A stretch of DNA of 28,463 bases, from NCBI GenBank assembly GCA_021030915.1, contig JAGEMR010000222.1, positions 1 through 28,463 of the forward strand, given 5' to 3'. The translations under genes and the position numbers were made by a program. Position 1 is the stretch's first letter; each line of letters starts with the position of its first letter. Below the pieces are notes generated by a model. That model was not told the DNA's origin. It ran no database searches and was given only the letters and a program-made list of their open reading frames with translations. Positions 1 through 9,573 of this stretch are shown here, piece by piece. The DNA is from Astrothelium macrocarpum. Taxonomy: Eukaryota > Ascomycota > Dothideomycetes > Trypetheliales > Trypetheliaceae.

Positions 1-507
1 CAACTTTGATTCTACGTATAGCACCAGCCACGCGTCGTATGAATTAGTTAAACATATCAAAATGCTCGCTGCGATGCAAAGAATGTAGTGCTATTTGTCA
101 TTTTGGAATTTGTGACTTCCAAAAATTTTCAGGGTTCGGGGGTTGGCCGCTCAATTCTGTCTACCCCCTGATGGTCGTTACCAAAACCTGACTTGAACAA
201 AGCTTTGTCACCCCTAAGCACGAAGCGTCGTAGACGCCGACCCAAGGAACCCTCTAGCCAAAAATATCTGGGTATTGAGAATAAAAATTATCTTGGTTGT
301 GAATCGCTGTATAGGCATGTGCCACATCAAATTTGACGAACCTTATTTAACTCGGCGGTATATTGATTGAAGTCTGCAATTCTTATGAACAGGATTCAGG
401 TTAATGACAATCCTGGAACATAGCACGGAGACAGATTCAATCCGTATGCAACCACCAAGTATGCGATTGTTATGTACGTTTGTTTCATGAGAACGCAGAT
501 TGTGAGA
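1..507. other. intergenic stretch downstream of the HET gene
   Basis: I see no supportable gene here. The stretch has ordinary base composition and would hold the 3' untranslated region of the HET-domain gene, whose stop codon is at 508-510 on the minus strand. A short perfect palindrome, ACAAAGCTTTGT, lies at 197-208; I attach no function to it. Small open frames that reach into the HET gene from this side are out of frame with it and resemble nothing I know. Confidence 0.5.
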
Positions 508-2668
508 TCAAAAAATTGTAATCTCGATCGGTATGCCCCATGGCTCTGAGTTTTCTCTAATTCCATTCCGCCGGATCTCTGGGCAGTATTGGCGGCACGC
601 AGCTTGAAGGTCATTCGCTGCTGATGAAAAAATCTCGAATTTCCCAACTCTCACAAACTCAGTTTGACTTGTAGGATCGGGAGCTTGAAGAATCAGGCCT
701 TCCACTGTTGGAATTAAGAACGACTCGCCGCCTACACTTCGTTCTTCTGATTTACAGTTATGCCGAATTGGAAGATAGTAAAAATCGCGGTATGTCACAG
801 GGGCCACCTCCCCTTTGTAATCATCGACAATTGCATTTCCAAGGTTCTTGTCATGGATGAGAAGATTGAACATACCTCTATTGTCTGACTTCTCATACAG
901 GTGAACTCCGGACTTGGCTAAATAGCCTCTTATCTGAAGTAATCCGCTCTTCACTCGTCCAAATGGATTCACGTCGCTGATTAGATCGACCTTAACGTCT
1001 ATTATCTCCACAATGATCTCGTGGTTATCGGCATGTCGCACAAGGCAAGCATTTTCCACCAACCCATGCATGGAAGCCCAAGACCAGCTGGGTGCAGTGT
1101 AAACAGAGGGACGTGCTTTGTAAACAAACCACTGAGTCCCACCCACGGTCCAGAGAAGTTGATATGCTAAATGTTTCCGCCACATCCCAGCTAAGTACTG
1201 GGATTGAGTATGCTTCTGTATCCTTGATGCTAATCCAGAGAGAGCTACGAGTTTTTCATCTGGATTTGTGAGCTTTCCTCTCGAATAGATGTATACTATA
1301 CGGTCCCATAAACTGAACGGGTCAAGTTCTGGTACTTCAGATAAACCCTCCCTTCGTCGAAAAGCGGCACCGTCAACATGTGGGTCAAGAAACTTCTGAG
1401 AGCGGCCTATTTTAGGTGGCAATCCGAGCGGGAATGTCTCGCTTGCCAAGCACTCACAACATTCCCAATATAGTTGAGTCTCTCCGAAGTACAGATTCCT
1501 GGGCGCCAAGTACCGCTCTTGAAATACCCAAGCTCGCCCATTTAAAGGCGCTTCCATCACGTTGCTCCACCAATACCGTCCTTGGATGCCGTAATAGGTT
1601 CCTGGATTAGGCCCCCAGTTTATGTTTACCTTCAGTGGCTTGACCAGCCGAGGATCTCGCTCAACGAAGCATCCGTATGTTCCATCCAAAGCATGCGCGG
1701 CATTTATATTGCAGTAAGAGTTCGAATAGACCTCGTCCATCGATGCTGATTCTTTTTCCCAATCGGCGGTTGAATCTTGGACGATACAAAGACTATCGAC
1801 CCATATATAGCTCAAGCCCAGCCATTGCACAATTTGAAAAGCGTCTCGAAAAGTTTGAGGTAGTTGAGACATTGGTATTTCGGTCTTTAGAGCGAGAATA
1901 TTGCCTGATGTTAGCCGCAAAGGCGGGTGAGAACCCCAGCAATGGCTCATTGTAGCATACGGCAAAACGGTAGTATCGTCCTCGACCACCAACAGCCTTG
2001 GTTTTCCTGAGCTCAGATCAATGAGACGTGATGGAAGCATCGTTCTCTTATCCATTAGGAGATTGCAAACCTTGTGGGTCTTCGCACATTGACCCAGCCA
2101 TTTAGCTACGATGGACCTGCTTGTATCCGAATTTGTGCTGCTGTGGATTTTCCCCTGGTTGACAAAGGGTGCTATTTCTAAGACACTCATCAAAATCAAT
2201 TGCTACTTCTAAAGCATTGCTCTGCTGGCTCGTACCATCCTCTGGAAAAAATTGAACCCAGGTCTTGATCTCATTCCCCGGGTCCAACTCAGGAGTTGGT
2301 CTGCTGAGATTCACATCTAGTGAAATACAAGGGTTGTCTTTGTTGGATCCATTCTCATAAAAGATAAGATACTCCTCATACTCGATATTCAGAGACGAGA
2401 TTGCTCTTCTATCTACTCCCGTTAACCGGTGAAGACAGGTCCTTGCGGGGGTACCCAGTGAATGCAATAAATGTAGACAGAGAAGGCATCCATTAGAAGC
2501 TGTGGCTTCCAATGGATCGCATGTCCTGATAATTCGGATTCGCTTCTTGTCCGGCTGTATCTCATTCTCTCTAACTTCCGTTGTCACAAGGTCCTCAGGA
2601 TATTGAGCATTCACGAGAGCCTGACACTTCCAGCAGAGGCCCGGATTCTCTTCAATAGAAGCCGGCAT
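508..2668 (-). CDS. HET-domain (heterokaryon incompatibility) protein, two exons
   Basis: HET-domain proteins act in fungal non-self recognition and cell death on hyphal fusion; the specific partner here is unknown. Two minus-strand frames overlap at 2102-2199. A 46-nt intron at 2186-2141 (donor GTGTCT, acceptor CCACAG, possible branch GTCAAC) joins exon 2668-2187 to exon 2140-508 in frame and gives 704 residues. The HET core is clear: YATMSHCWG at about residues 222-230, YIWVDSLCIVQD at 272-283 and AWVFQERYL at 364-372. The N-terminal part holds CxxC pairs (CWKC near residue 13, CLLC near 57), common upstream of fungal HET domains. The C-terminus ends in the usual VRVGKFEIF stretch. The donor is weak, so a frameshift that splits the gene is the alternative. 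A transposon lies 113 bp upstream of the start codon, so the native promoter may be displaced. Confidence 0.85.
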
Positions 2669-2782
2669 CGGTTTCTGGAAGCGGGGTTAATAGTTCATTT
2701 ATGTTGCACAGTGTACAGACGATGAAATGACACTCTAATAGCTTCATTTCAGAATATTCGGCTACGAAGACTCGTTTCATTA

Positions 2783-2825
2783 GGAGTTTTCACCACGACC
2801 CGGACGATCCCGGGACCCGGACACC
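2783..2825 (+). repeat. left terminal inverted repeat of transposon copy 1
   Basis: A 43-bp sequence starting GGAGTTTTCACCACGACCCG and ending CCCGGGACCCGGACACC is repeated in inverse at 4904-4946 with one difference (A at 2807; the partner strand has G). It is preceded by the TA target duplication at 2781-2782. It is G+C-rich and keeps many CpA sites, unlike the adjoining interior. Confidence 0.95.
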
Positions 2826-3813
2826 AAACTCGTTCTCATCACCACACGTTCAAATTAGATTATCTCAACAATAACAATAAATACTGAGATCATATAAATT
2901 GAATCAATAATGCAAATTTATGCGTTTTATTTGATATAATTAATTTAATCTAAAAAGTATTATAGGATTCGTTTTATTCGCTGTAAATGATCTCGATCAG
3001 AAGATATTTCCATCTCATTAACATATTCTTCATTTACACACACAATATTCTGAATCTTTTTTATATTTTCTACTGTTTCTGCCGTTTTTATTTATTTTGA
3101 CGTGTTTCTGCCTTTAATTGTCTATTTGTTGCTCGTTATTCAACAGCCTTCTGTTTCTGCTATATCTGAACAATTCGTTCCTTTTTCCGCTGTTATTGAA
3201 TTTTCTGTCAGTCGCGTTTTCGTTCTGCCTTACGTTCAGCTTCAATTTGCTTATTAGCCTGTTATTGAACCTTCTGAATCTTCTTCTATTCCTTTTCAAA
3301 TTACTCTACCTCTTCCTGCTATTATTATAATTCACAAACGAATGTGATTTTACTGGAAATATAAAATATAATTCCATCGAATTAAAAAGATATTTTTAAT
3401 TATTTTCGGCGATTTTTATGATATTTCTGAATTTGAATTATCTTTTTGAAATTCGAAAATTCTGTTCTGAAAAGGTCGTTCTTTATATTTTATTTCAAAT
3501 TCTATATTACAAATTTATCAATTTTCTTTTATATGATTGGTTATAATTCAGTATTAAATTTATTTCGAAATTATTTTCAATATTTTATAAATATAATAAC
3601 TGAAAAATTAGAATTAAAAGAACATTTGATTTATTTTAAAAAATTTATAATATTGATTTGATTAAATATTATCAAAAAATCAAATAATTGGAATTCTATT
3701 TTAAATCATTCATTTATGATATTTTTTGATATAAAAATTCACTGATATATTATTCAAAATATTAAAAAAAAATCAATTTTTTTTATGATAATTAAATCTT
3801 ATATTTATTAAAT

Positions 3814-4855
3814 CTATTCATTTAATCTAATATTATAATATTCTATTAATGGTCTAAATAAATTCATATCCAACGACTGAAGGCGATGAATAAAATGAGA
3901 AGGATATATAATCACCAAAATTCGTTTTTTATGATAATAATTCAGAAAATTTATAATGAAATAAAATTTATAATCATTTAATATAAATAATTTCCATTTA
4001 AAATCATCACTAATTTTATTTTTGATATTTTTATCAAATATCTTTTTCAATCAGACCAATTCAATTTCATTATTCGTCTAATCTGAAATAAATGAAATAA
4101 AATTATATTTATGAATAATATTATTCATATATTGAAATCATAAATTTTATACAATATTGGATTATATATTATAAATAAATGAAGAAGATAAAATTTCATC
4201 GTCCATATAGATAATAACGAATATAATAATCCACAAATAAGAGTCATTTATATTTATTTTTTTAAAAAAATTTCGTTCATAAATTGCTTTATTAAATATA
4301 TAATGATAAATAGAAATTTGACCTATAATAAAATCTTTCTTATTTATATTATATATATTTTATGATAAGATTTTATATTAAATAATTTTAAAACGTATCT
4401 ATCAAATTATTAATTACGAAATAATATTATTTAATAATTCATATTCTTTCAAAATATAATTAAATTTGAATATAATTATTTATTCTTTTTCGAATAAAAT
4501 CAAATAAAATAAAAAATTCTGATTTCAATTACGATTAATGATATTATATAAAATGAATTATCCAATTTTTTTTTATTTTCTTTTTATCAATATTAATGGC
4601 AAAATTTCGAATCATTCGTACCGTAAATGGGATATCACGGACCGTAAATATATTGATCCACTGAATTAGTATCTTTTTCTATTATACTGAAAATTTCGCT
4701 AATCCATTTTGATGAATTTCTTCTATGGACCTATGGATACCCCTATAACGATACAATAATGTTGAACGATTGATTTCAAATCTTTTTACTATCTGAATAT
4801 AATTAAGAAACTCCTGCGTATTTGCTGTTGCGATTGCTTTTTCCATTGGATCCAT
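3814..4855 (-). pseudogene. pogo/Fot1 transposase remnant of copy 1
   Basis: The likely start is the ATG at 4855 (MDPMEKAIATAN...), 91 bp inside the right end; the second copy has its start at exactly the same distance. The first 50 residues match the Psq-type helix-turn-helix of pogo/Fot1 transposases (NYIQIVKRFEINRSTLLYR), and this frame stops at 4682. A second surviving segment, 3814-4050, carries the end of the DDE catalytic domain: IIYPSHFIHRLQSLDMNLF corresponds to the family's PPHSTHRLQPLDVxLF, with the last catalytic Asp retained. This segment is in a different frame from the N-terminal part, with A+T-rich sequence full of stops between. A basic, Asn-rich open stretch at 3114-3299 may be what is left of the charged C-terminal tail; that is a guess. 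Confidence 0.85.
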
Positions 4856-4903
4856 ATTGGTGGTGTAATTCGTATTCAAATTGTGGAGTTGGCCAAAATT
4901 TGA

Positions 4904-4946
4904 GGTGTCCGGGTCCCGGGACCGTCCGGGTCGTGGTGAAAACTCC
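4904..4946 (-). repeat. right terminal inverted repeat of transposon copy 1
   Basis: This is the inverse of 2783-2825 over 43 bp with one mismatch, followed directly by TA at 4947-4948. The first ten bases read from the outside (GGAGTTTTCA) resemble the start of copy 2 at 26089 (GGAGTCTCCA), including the flanking TA. Confidence 0.95.
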
Positions 4947-4948
4947 TA

Positions 4949-5911
4949 GTCAGCTCCAGGCAACCGGGCAGTTTTCCCAACACCTCGCTAGTGACCACCT
5001 CACCTTGTCAAACCTTACTGTTTCCTTCGAGGTCTAACTCAAAATGTCCGCGTTCAACATCTTAGTTAGGCCAGACTTATAAAATATACTTCATCATCAT
5101 GTGGTCAGCATTTCTGAACTGACTGTGTGCAAAAAGCCCACGGCATTGGTTTTGGGGCACAGGAAACTTGGATCGACCAAAACTTTGTACTAAGCCGTTC
5201 CTTATCTCGGGCATGAGAAGCGGGATACTTCGAGACGCGATCTTTAGGGATCGGACTGTTGGCGAAAGACAGCCGCAATCAGTGGCTAGTATCAACAGAG
5301 GCTGCTTCTGAAGAACCATATCTCGTAGGCCGTCGCAGTTCGGTTTCACTACGCCGCAGCCTAGATAACGCCACAAGCTCTATTGCAAGGTTTGCCACAT
5401 TCAGAAGTCAATTGCATAAGGACATCCATGCTTTATCATGGTCGACCAGGTTCTGGATCCTGCTAGTGAACGTCTCCGAAACATCGTTGAAGCTTTCGGT
5501 AGTGTGTTTACCCAGCCAAATTTGCCTACGAGGCATGACAATGTTTGATGTTCATCAATGCTAGATAAGAGACCTCATTTGAATTCAAGATTCTGAGTTA
5601 CGTGGCTTGCTCCAGACGCTATCTTCGATCACTCTGGGATCCAGACAAAGGAGATGATAACGCTCGCCATCTCATAGGTAGGTCTAACGTCAAATACACT
5701 ACGAAGTTTGTCACGTAATTGGGAACTATAATGACACGAAATCGGTTGTAATGCTGCGATGACCCAAATGCTGTGCCGGTCCCACGGTTCAAGTTCATTT
5801 CATTTCATTTTCTTTGCCTTTTTCATTCGTACCCTGGTGGTTTTTCTTAATTTCAGTCGGCTGGCACGACTCCACTCACGTCTCTCTATGCCATATTAGC
5901 CACCTGCAACG
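4949..5911. other. intergenic stretch upstream of the OPT transporter
   Basis: Base composition returns to normal at the transposon edge. The open frames at 5077-5376 (minus) and 5259-5564 (plus) overlap each other, show no recognisable motif and lack gene-like composition, so I do not call them. The last 120 bp before the OPT start codon is pyrimidine-rich, with TTCAT repeated three times near 5794-5808, as is common in fungal promoters and leaders. Confidence 0.5.
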
Positions 5912-8333
5912 ATGGATGGTAATGATGGGCTAGCCAAGGTCTCCGGATCATCTCAGTCGATCCAAGTCCGAAGCACGTCTGGGGATGACGAGACTCCCCT
6001 CGACACTTTGAAGGCTAGGCTTTCTATGTGGGATCCCAACTTGCCCGAAGATGACGAGTCAAACAGAATGTCATCTGTCTTTTCCCTTGATGAAGAAAAA
6101 ATAACATCAAAGGAAGAAGAGGAAGAGAATTCGCCATATCCTGAGGTTTGTGCCGCCGTTCCCAACTACGACGAAGATGTTCCAGCGAATACCCTCCGAG
6201 CCTGGGTCTTGGGACTGTCTCTTGCAGCCATGGGATCATCAGTAAACACCATCTTTTCGCTTCGTCAACCAGCAATTAGTCTTGGTACCATTGTTGCACA
6301 ACTACTCTCATACTTCCTCGGCATTGCTTGGGCCAAGTATGTTCCGTCTCGTCAATTCTCAACTTTTGGGCTTCGGTGGAGCACCAATCCTGGCCGCTTC
6401 AACGTCAAAGAACACAGCCTGATTGTCATTATGGCGAACGTCTCGTTTGGAACAGCGTACGCTACGGACATCATTCTGGCCCAGGTCAGCTTCTTCAAGC
6501 AAAACTTTGGCATTCCATTTCAGTTGCTTCTGGTCATCACAACTCAGAGTTTAGGGTATGGCATAGCTGGTCTTATGCGGAATTTCTTAGTCTATCCTGC
6601 CGCTATGATATGGCCAATCAATCTGGTATCTTCAACCTTGATACACGCGATGCATGAGAAAGAAGAGAAGCCTGATCCAACCATCATCGGCGGCAAGATG
6701 TCTCGTTACAAATGGTTTGGACTGGTGTTATTGGGATCGTATCTCTGGTATTTTCTACCCGGTTTCTTGGCTCAATTCCTCAGCATTTTTGCTTTTGCTA
6801 CCTGGATAGCCCCCCAAAATCCGGTCGTCAACCAGTTGTTTGGCGGGACATCTGGTCTATCCCTACTTCCAATAACATTCGATTGGACACAAATTTCAGG
6901 CTTCGTTGGCTCGCCTCTCATTCCACCATGGCATGGCAAGTCCTTCAACTCAATGCCCTCAAGCCAACTGCTAATCAGTAACAGCCATTGCAAACACGTT
7001 AATTGGTGTTGTCATCTTCTACATCTTCACGACCATCGGGTTACACTATTCAGACACCTTTTACTCCGAATTCCTGCCGATGAGTGATTCACAAACCTAC
7101 GACAACACGGGCCAGGTCTACAACGTTACTCGTATAGTGACATCAAAACTTACTCTTGATGAGGTCGCGTACAAGGCTTATTCACCGCTCTTCTTATCGA
7201 CGACTTTCGCCATGTCTTACGGCCTTTCCTTTGCTACCATTGCAGCACTGGTTGTTTACACATACCTACACCATGGCAAGCAGATAGTGTCTCAATTCCG
7301 AAACAGCAAAGGGGAGGCGCCTGATATCCATATGAAGTTAATGTCCAAATACAAGGAAGCGCCTCAATGGTGGTACGGTGCGCTTTTCCTCCTGATGCTT
7401 GTTTTGTCTCTCGTCACAGTGCTGGCGTTCCCCACCAACTTCCAGTGGTGGGCGTTCCTCATCGCCGTCCTTATCTCGACCGGATTTAGTCTTCCTATTG
7501 GAATAATCCAAGCTGTCACAAATGTTCAAATTGGCTTGAATGTCATTACGGAATTCATAATGGGATACATGCAGCCTGGAAAGCCATTGGCTTTGATGAT
7601 GTTTAAGACTTACGGATACATTACGATGTCACAAGCATTGAGTTTCGTTTCAGATCTCAAATTCGGTCATTACATGAAGATACCGCCTCGCACAATGTTC
7701 TCGGCTCAAGTCATTGCGACGACCATATCATCAATCATTCAGGTCCTCGTTCTTAATTTTGCGCTGAGTAATATTGAAGATATTTGTACTCCGAGACAGA
7801 AGCAACACTTTTCCTGCCCTGGAGGACAAGTCTTCTTCTCTGCTTCGATTATCTGGGGTCTACTTGGCCCTTCACGCATCTTCTCGGCGGGTCAGGTATA
7901 TAATGCTCTCTTCTGGTTCTTCCCTATCGGACTTGTGACACCAGTAATCTTTTGGTATGCCGCAAAACGTTGGCCTGCCTCGCCAATCAAGTTCTTGAAC
8001 GCACCACTTATCTTTGGCGGTTCAAGCTCCATCCCTCCAGCGACGCCGCTCAACTACTTGTCTTGGGGTATGGTTGGTTTCGTCTTCCAGAAATATATTC
8101 GAAACAGATATTTCGGTTGGTGGTCGAGACTGAACTACCTCACTTCGTCAGGACTGGACACAGGGCTGGCCTTTAGCACATTGACTATCTTTCTGGCGTT
8201 CACCCTGACTAACGTAGCTGCTCCAAGCTGGTGGGGAAACAATGTTGTTTCGACGACAATGGACGCTCAGGACACTGCTATCCAGGCACAGGTTGCCCCA
8301 GGACAAATTTTTGGTCCGCGAACATGGATGTAA
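5912..8333 (+). CDS. OPT-family oligopeptide transporter
   Basis: This is a plasma- or internal-membrane proton-coupled transporter of the oligopeptide transporter (OPT) family, likely importing small peptides or related compounds. Exons 5912-6935 and 6985-8333 give 790 residues, normal for the family. The intron (6936-6984, 49 nt) has a GC donor (GCAAGT), a branch-like CTAAT and the acceptor TAACAG. Splicing restores PPWHAIANTLIGVV, a conserved OPT segment. The hallmark motif NPGRFNVKEH is at residues 159-168, and the late motif GPSRIFSAGQVY is in the C-terminal half. The first 90 residues are acidic and Ser-rich, presumably cytosolic; many hydrophobic membrane segments follow (about 95-115, 120-140, 170-190 and onward), ending in WWGNN. 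The peptide specificity cannot be read from the sequence; siderophore or glutathione-type substrates are possible within the family. Confidence 0.95.
6936..6984 (+). other. GC-AG intron in the OPT gene
   Basis: This 49-nt intron begins GCAAGT rather than GT and ends TAACAG, with CTAAT 10-14 bases before its end. Exon 1 ends in phase 1 (G at 6935) and joins CC at 6985-6986 to make an Ala codon, which restores the conserved OPT reading. The nearest GT (6940) would leave a different phase and does not restore it. Confidence 0.88.
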
Positions 8334-8745
8334 TACAGCACAGACCGAAATGGTTCCTACAGCTTCTTGGAATCATGGCGTCTGTATCCGATTGAATGTA
8401 TCTTTAACTGCCAATCCTGTCGCTTCTGTGGATTTCAGTATATTATAGTGTACTCCAAAACTCAATGTGATTCTATCCGTAGTCGCGTCAGAATGAGCAG
8501 CTTGCAAGCGAAAGCCCAGAAATCTTGCGCATTGCGTAGTAACAATAAAGAATGCCTCGCACGTGAGACACAATTGGAATGACCAAATCCTGGCAGAACG
8601 TACATTGTCAGATATCGAATGATTTTCCATCATAACTGCCGATGAGCATTTGCTCATGCTCAACGTCCCATGTCGTGTGTCCAATAAATACCAGCCCAGT
8701 CGCCATCACCATGCAAAATCCACGAATACATCGAGTGAGTAAGCA
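8334..8745. other. convergent 3' region between OPT gene and YJU2
   Basis: The two genes point towards each other here. The stretch holds AATAAA on the plus strand at 8544-8549 and again at 8683-8688, either of which could serve 3'-end formation. A short inverted repeat, ATGAGCA-TT-TGCTCAT, lies at 8642-8657. I see no gene. Confidence 0.5.
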
Positions 8746-9573
8746 TTACACGAGAGGAACTTTCTTCTTGATGCCCAAAGCAGCGCCAAAATCCTTCTTT
8801 TTCTTAGTCTTTTTTGCAAAGCTCGGTGGAGGCATCGTAGGCTTTTGCTCTACAGCCCCCGGTGCTTCTTCCACCTTTGCTTCCACCTCGGGCGGCACCT
8901 CCTCCTCCCCATCCAACTCCTCCATCACAATATCCTCCATCTTCCTCGCGCGCTCAAACGCCCTCTTCGCGGCCTCGGAATCCTCCCTATCCAGTCTCGC
9001 CCTCTCCTCATCCATCTGCTCCTTCACATTCTGTTCTCCTCGCTCCTGACCCTCAGCTCTGTGCAATCGCGCATTCCGCGTACGGATCTCATCCAGCGCA
9101 TCCGCCACCGCCATCTCCGTCTTGGCGTCGTGCGTCTTGGCCTCGAGTTCCTTCATCGGGTCGCGCTCCTCCTCCTCGCGCTGCAGCCGGTCGAGCCGCT
9201 CTTCCTCCGTCTCCTCGGCGAGCTTCGCCTCGCGCCAGGGCTCGAAGTTGCGCTTGGCGCCGCGCTCGCACGTGTAGTCCATGTTTTTCGGATCGGTTTT
9301 GAACGTAATGGAGCTGGAACAGCGTGTGCACCGGATGTAGAAGCGGAACACGGTGATGGCGTAGTATTTCTCGTCTGTGATTTCTTTGGACGCATTGAAC
9401 TTTCGGCCTTTGTAAATGAACTCCCCACAAGACGTACATCGCATAGAGAACGGGGCCATGAGTCGAACGGGCTGGAGCTTTGGTCCTTCACGTTTGGGGC
9501 CCTTTGTGCGGACTATGAGGCTTGGATCGAAGTCCGGGGGGTAGTATTTGGTCAAAACTTTTCGCTCAGACAT
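8746..9573 (-). CDS. YJU2: Splicing factor YJU2 (CWC16 family)
   Basis: Yju2 joins the Prp19-associated spliceosome and promotes the first catalytic step of pre-mRNA splicing in the nucleus. The protein is 275 residues from a single exon, close to the usual length in yeasts. It opens with the family signature MSERKVLTKYYPPDFDPS. The zinc-binding core has two CxxC pairs, C46/C49 (MRCTSCGEFIYKG) and C82/C85 (IRCTRCSSSITFKTDP), followed by MDYTCERGAKRNFEPW. Residues about 113-230 are highly charged and predicted coiled coil, and the tail is lysine-rich (KKTKKKKDFGAALGIKKK). The start is fixed by the conserved N-terminus. The close paralogue Saf4/CWC16B is the only serious alternative; the N-terminus and the spacing of the cysteines favour YJU2. 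Confidence 0.95.
   Translation of the reverse strand: MSERKVLTKYYPPDFDPSLIVRTKGPKREGPKLQPVRLMAPFSMRCTSCGEFIYKGRKFNASKEITDEKYYAITVFRFYIRCTRCSSSITFKTDPKNMDYTCERGAKRNFEPWREAKLAEETEEERLDRLQREEEERDPMKELEAKTHDAKTEMAVADALDEIRTRNARLHRAEGQERGEQNVKEQMDEERARLDREDSEAAKRAFERARKMEDIVMEELDGEEEVPPEVEAKVEEAPGAVEQKPTMPPPSFAKKTKKKKDFGAALGIKKKVPLV

Larger units (their letters stand above)
2783..4946 (-). mobile_element. Fot1/pogo-type DNA transposon, complete but RIP-degraded (copy 1)
   Basis: The element is 2,164 bp, bounded by 43-bp terminal inverted repeats (2783-2825 and 4904-4946) that differ at one base, with TA duplicated on both sides (2781-2782 and 4947-4948). TA duplication is the rule for the Tc1/mariner/pogo superfamily, and the size is close to fungal Fot1 elements. 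The interior is overwhelmingly A+T, as expected after RIP (C to T in repeated DNA). Transposase remnants on the minus strand include a Psq/CENP-B-like helix-turn-helix near 4682-4855 and a DDE-domain segment near 3814-4050. The last 300 bp at the right end and the first few hundred at the left are clearly less A+T-rich than the middle. The copy cannot encode an active transposase. Confidence 0.93.

Noticed and set aside
197..208. Perfect 12-bp palindrome ACAAAGCTTTGT
   Set aside because: A palindrome of this length is not remarkable by itself, and nothing around it suggests a function.
3118..3661. Open frames within transposon copy 1 (3118-3330 and 3446-3661, plus strand)
   Set aside because: They are on the strand opposite to the transposase, low in complexity (Leu/Phe/Ile runs) and explained by A+T-rich mutated DNA.
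5077..5564. Two overlapping open frames (5077-5376 minus and 5259-5564 plus)
   Set aside because: They lie opposite each other with no recognisable motif, and neither shows coding-like conservation of character; they are probably chance frames upstream of the OPT gene.
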